Part shown: piece by piece, positions 62,015 to 64,000 of the stretch
Numbering within the stretch: the first letter of the stretch is position 1
How the letters are laid out: every line of letters begins with the position of its first letter
Origin: Maribacter sp. BPC-D8
GTDB taxonomy: Bacteria > Bacteroidota > Bacteroidia > Flavobacteriales > Flavobacteriaceae
Assembly (NCBI RefSeq): GCF_035207705.1
Contig: NZ_CP128187.1
Coordinates: 3,100,001-3,164,000 of the forward strand
DNA: 64,000 nucleotides
Direction: 5' to 3'
The notes under the pieces: model-generated
Databases searched by the model: none
What the model was told of the DNA's origin: nothing
What the model saw: only the letters and a program-made list of their open reading frames with translations
Made by a program: the position numbers and the translations under genes

Positions 62015-62926
62015 ATGAAAAAATTATACAAAATAATTTTTATTTCTATCATCATTGGTATAACTATTGAATTTAGCTTGCGGTTTTTCTTAGGTTTTTG
62101 CGATGCACCCCTATATATCTCAGATGAATCTTTTGAATACATTGCGGCACCAAATCAAAGCGGAAAAAGATTCGGAAATACATATAGTTTCAATACTTTT
62201 TCTCAACGTAGTGAAGAAATAAATCCTAATAAAACCAAAATATTAGGTTTGGGTGATTCTGTAATTTTTGGTGGAGTACAGTCTGATCAAGATAGTATTG
62301 CTACTTCAATAGTGAGCGAGAAGCTTCCAAACCTACAAATATTAAATATATCATCGGGTAGTTGGGGACCAGACAATTGTTCGGCATATCTAGAAAAATA
62401 CGGCACATTTAACGCAAAAGCTATGCTTTTAGTAGTTAGCAGCCATGATGCATTTGACGTTATGGATTTTCAACCAGTAGTCGGTAATCACATCTCTTAC
62501 CCAGAACAACAATATAAATTAGCTTGGGGAGAACTTTTAGACCGTTATATCAATCCAAGAATTTCCAAAATTTTTTCTAAAAAGACGAAATTAGATCCAG
62601 ATGAACAAGCTACTCAAGGCATTAAAAAAAATGGATTTAATTTTAATCCTGGCTTCGACCAATTAAAGTTAATTTCAATAAATTTAGACTTGCCATTAAC
62701 AATTTATTTACATGCCGAAAAATCAGAATTACAAAATAAAAAGTATAATACTCAAGGAAATTTAATTTTAGAATGGGCTAATAAGAACGACGTAAAAATA
62801 CTAAAGGAACTAGATTATAATTTTATAGATGCTGATTATAGAGATGCTATACATTTAAGTAATAGCGGTCAGAAAAAGCTAGCTGAAATAATGATAAGTG
62901 AATTGAAAACTATAGTAAATCCTTAA
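62015..62926 (+). CDS. Membrane-anchored SGNH/GDSL-type hydrolase
   Basis: 303 residues: an N-terminal membrane helix (about 4-28) and a periplasmic domain. Block I is ILGLGDSVIFGG (Ser in GDS, about residue 81), a glycine/asparagine region follows (SSGSWGPDNCS), and block V is DAIHLSNSGQKKLAE, with the D-x-x-H pair near the C-terminus. SGNH enzymes in polysaccharide clusters add or remove acyl groups from glycans. Together with the WcaF-like enzyme just upstream this suggests tuning of acetylation. It is the last plus-strand gene of the cluster in this window. Confidence 0.8.
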   Translation: MKKLYKIIFISIIIGITIEFSLRFFLGFCDAPLYISDESFEYIAAPNQSGKRFGNTYSFNTFSQRSEEINPNKTKILGLGDSVIFGGVQSDQDSIATSIVSEKLPNLQILNISSGSWGPDNCSAYLEKYGTFNAKAMLLVVSSHDAFDVMDFQPVVGNHISYPEQQYKLAWGELLDRYINPRISKIFSKKTKLDPDEQATQGIKKNGFNFNPGFDQLKLISINLDLPLTIYLHAEKSELQNKKYNTQGNLILEWANKNDVKILKELDYNFIDADYRDAIHLSNSGQKKLAEIMISELKTIVNP

Positions 62927-63016
62927 TATATTTTTTCTCAAAAAAATAACTTGTAATAGCTAATCCCAAAGCGTATGAATTATATTAAAATAATTAAGTT
63001 TTAACCAAACGTTAGA

Positions 63017-64000
63017 TTAATACTGCGTTGAACGAACCAAATTAATTGTGACTTGTATTTTACCTGTATTATTAAAATCTTGGTTAGCAAATAAATAGAT
63101 ATTACTACTACCTTCAAATGAATTTGCATCATCAATATCTACCGAAACAACACCAACTTTTTCAGAAATTAATGTTATTAAATCTTCTTTATTTGAACTT
63201 CTTGTTCCCATAGATATCTTGGTGCCAATTGCTAAATCCTCTAAAGTATGAACAACCAATTTATCTAACGAATACCCACCTGGTATTGTCATATTCAACA
63301 TTAGGCTATTTCCTGAACCAAGTATTATAGTTTCACTTAGTGTCCAAATATCTTTTCTTAAAGAGTTGGTTTGTTCAATAATATAATTATTATTAATATC
63401 AGTAATTTTAGCATAATTATTATTAAGGTTGACACTATTGGCAAGTATGACCTGAACACTTCTTTTCATTGGACTTGACTCCAATTCCCTCCACCCATTT
63501 ACTTGAATATCATAAAAATTATCACTTCCTTCGTTCAGCGTGTTTAAATCATGAAAGACCACAGCACTATAATCATTTATACTTGTATGTTTTTCAATAG
63601 TTAATGTAGAATTCGCGACTGTATTATTTGAGCCGCTAATTCCAAAAAGACCAGCTTCCTCATTATTTAACCCCTTAACTACTACATGTACACCATCCAT
63701 TGAAACGTAATCGCCAACAGCATAATCCATTGGATATATTTCAATAGATTCTGAATTATCTTTTATGGTCATATTATTAATTGAAATATTATTCAATGGA
63801 CCTAAATATCTTAAAGAATTAAACTTGAAATTAGGATTAAAGATATCAATCGTACTTTCTGCATATATATTACTAAAAACACCATTAGTAATACCTCCCC
63901 AATCACCCAAACCATCTCTTCTATAAGAAGAATAATTATCTACAACCACATTTTCAATAAAATCAACTAATTTTAAAGAGTTGCAGTAACCACTTATTTC
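63017..64000 (-). CDS. Probable right-handed beta-helix protein, C-terminal part (5' end beyond window)
   Basis: The reading frame is open to the right edge, so the GTG at 63949 is not taken as a start; 327 codons are visible, ending at 63017. Short repeats such as ISINNMTIKDNSESIEI, NTVANSTLTIEKH and VILANSVNLNNNYAKITDIN, rich in Asn and Ile/Val, look like rungs of a pectate-lyase-like beta-helix. The last 100 residues form a different beta domain (SLMLNMTIPGGYSLDKLVVH). It could be a polysaccharide lyase, an epimerase or a tailspike-like depolymerase acting on the polymer made by the opposing cluster. No catalytic residues were identified. Confidence 0.6.
   Translation of the reverse strand, partial: EISGYCNSLKLVDFIENVVVDNYSSYRRDGLGDWGGITNGVFSNIYAESTIDIFNPNFKFNSLRYLGPLNNISINNMTIKDNSESIEIYPMDYAVGDYVSMDGVHVVVKGLNNEEAGLFGISGSNNTVANSTLTIEKHTSINDYSAVVFHDLNTLNEGSDNFYDIQVNGWRELESSPMKRSVQVILANSVNLNNNYAKITDINNNYIIEQTNSLRKDIWTLSETIILGSGNSLMLNMTIPGGYSLDKLVVHTLEDLAIGTKISMGTRSSNKEDLITLISEKVGVVSVDIDDANSFEGSSNIYLFANQDFNNTGKIQVTINLVRSTQY

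Noticed and set aside
63017..63949. A complete gene starting at the GTG at 63949.
   Set aside because: The frame is open to the window edge, and the upstream codons (EISGYCNSLKLVDFIENV) continue the same pattern.

Overview
The window looks like chromosomal DNA of a marine-type member of the Flavobacteriaceae (Bacteroidota). Supporting signs are a SusC/SusD pair, a PorP/SprF protein encoded next to a giant adhesin with a T9SS type B C-terminal domain, a DnaE with a fused proofreading exonuclease, a long-tailed ribosomal protein S16, AT-rich intergenic DNA, absence of Shine-Dalgarno sites, and two textbook Bacteroidota promoters (TTG, 19 nt, TAnnTTTG) in front of rpsP and tRNA-Asp. The genus cannot be fixed from the sequence alone; a Maribacter/Zobellia-like organism would fit.

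Layout. 1-2.7 kb: start of an acyl-CoA dehydrogenase gene, then a minus-strand operon of a LytS-type kinase, a LytTR regulator and the tRNA methyltransferase TrmN6. 3-13.5 kb: a plus-strand glycan-utilisation block (CBM9-like protein, lipoprotein TIM-barrel glycosidase, SusC, SusD, and a large VCBS/ASPIC surface protein). 13.5-22.7 kb: a tightly packed minus-strand operon of planctomycete-type genes: a PSCyt1/DUF1549/DUF1553 lipoprotein, a Tat-dependent DUF1501 protein, a Tat-like NHL beta-propeller, two proteins sharing a carbohydrate-binding-like tail, one of them with a haem c motif and leucine-rich repeats, and an S1 sulfatase. Together the two blocks look like a system for recognising, importing and desulfating an unknown glycan, with periplasmic redox proteins of unknown role.

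22.9-30.5 kb is housekeeping: rimM, rpsP, dnaE, trxA and a DUF58 protein. 30.5-31.8 kb holds tRNA-Asp followed by an exact 402-bp tandem array of tRNA-Asp 3' fragment, terminator and GIY-YIG nuclease gene, with two intact nuclease copies and one interrupted by a stop codon. The tRNA fragments carry inserted 17-nt palindromes. 31.8-43.4 kb is a 3545-residue T9SS adhesin in an operon with its PorP/SprF partner; its centre is an array of 84-residue Ig-like units organised in exact 744-bp higher-order repeats.

44.2-62.9 kb is an exopolysaccharide/capsule cluster of Wzx/Wzy type: UpxY antiterminator, a 588-nt leader, initiating phosphoglycosyltransferase, Wzc-like tyrosine kinase, flippase, polymerase, at least five glycosyltransferases, two LbH acyltransferases, a CapK-like ligase, an ATP-grasp enzyme and an SGNH hydrolase. 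One glycosyltransferase is split by a -1 frame change at an 11-A tract. No Wza exporter gene lies inside the window. The window ends in the 3' part of an opposing beta-helix-like gene. The observations most worth checking are the tRNA/GIY-YIG array, the planctomycete-type operon, the poly-A frameshift and the 744-bp repeat structure.
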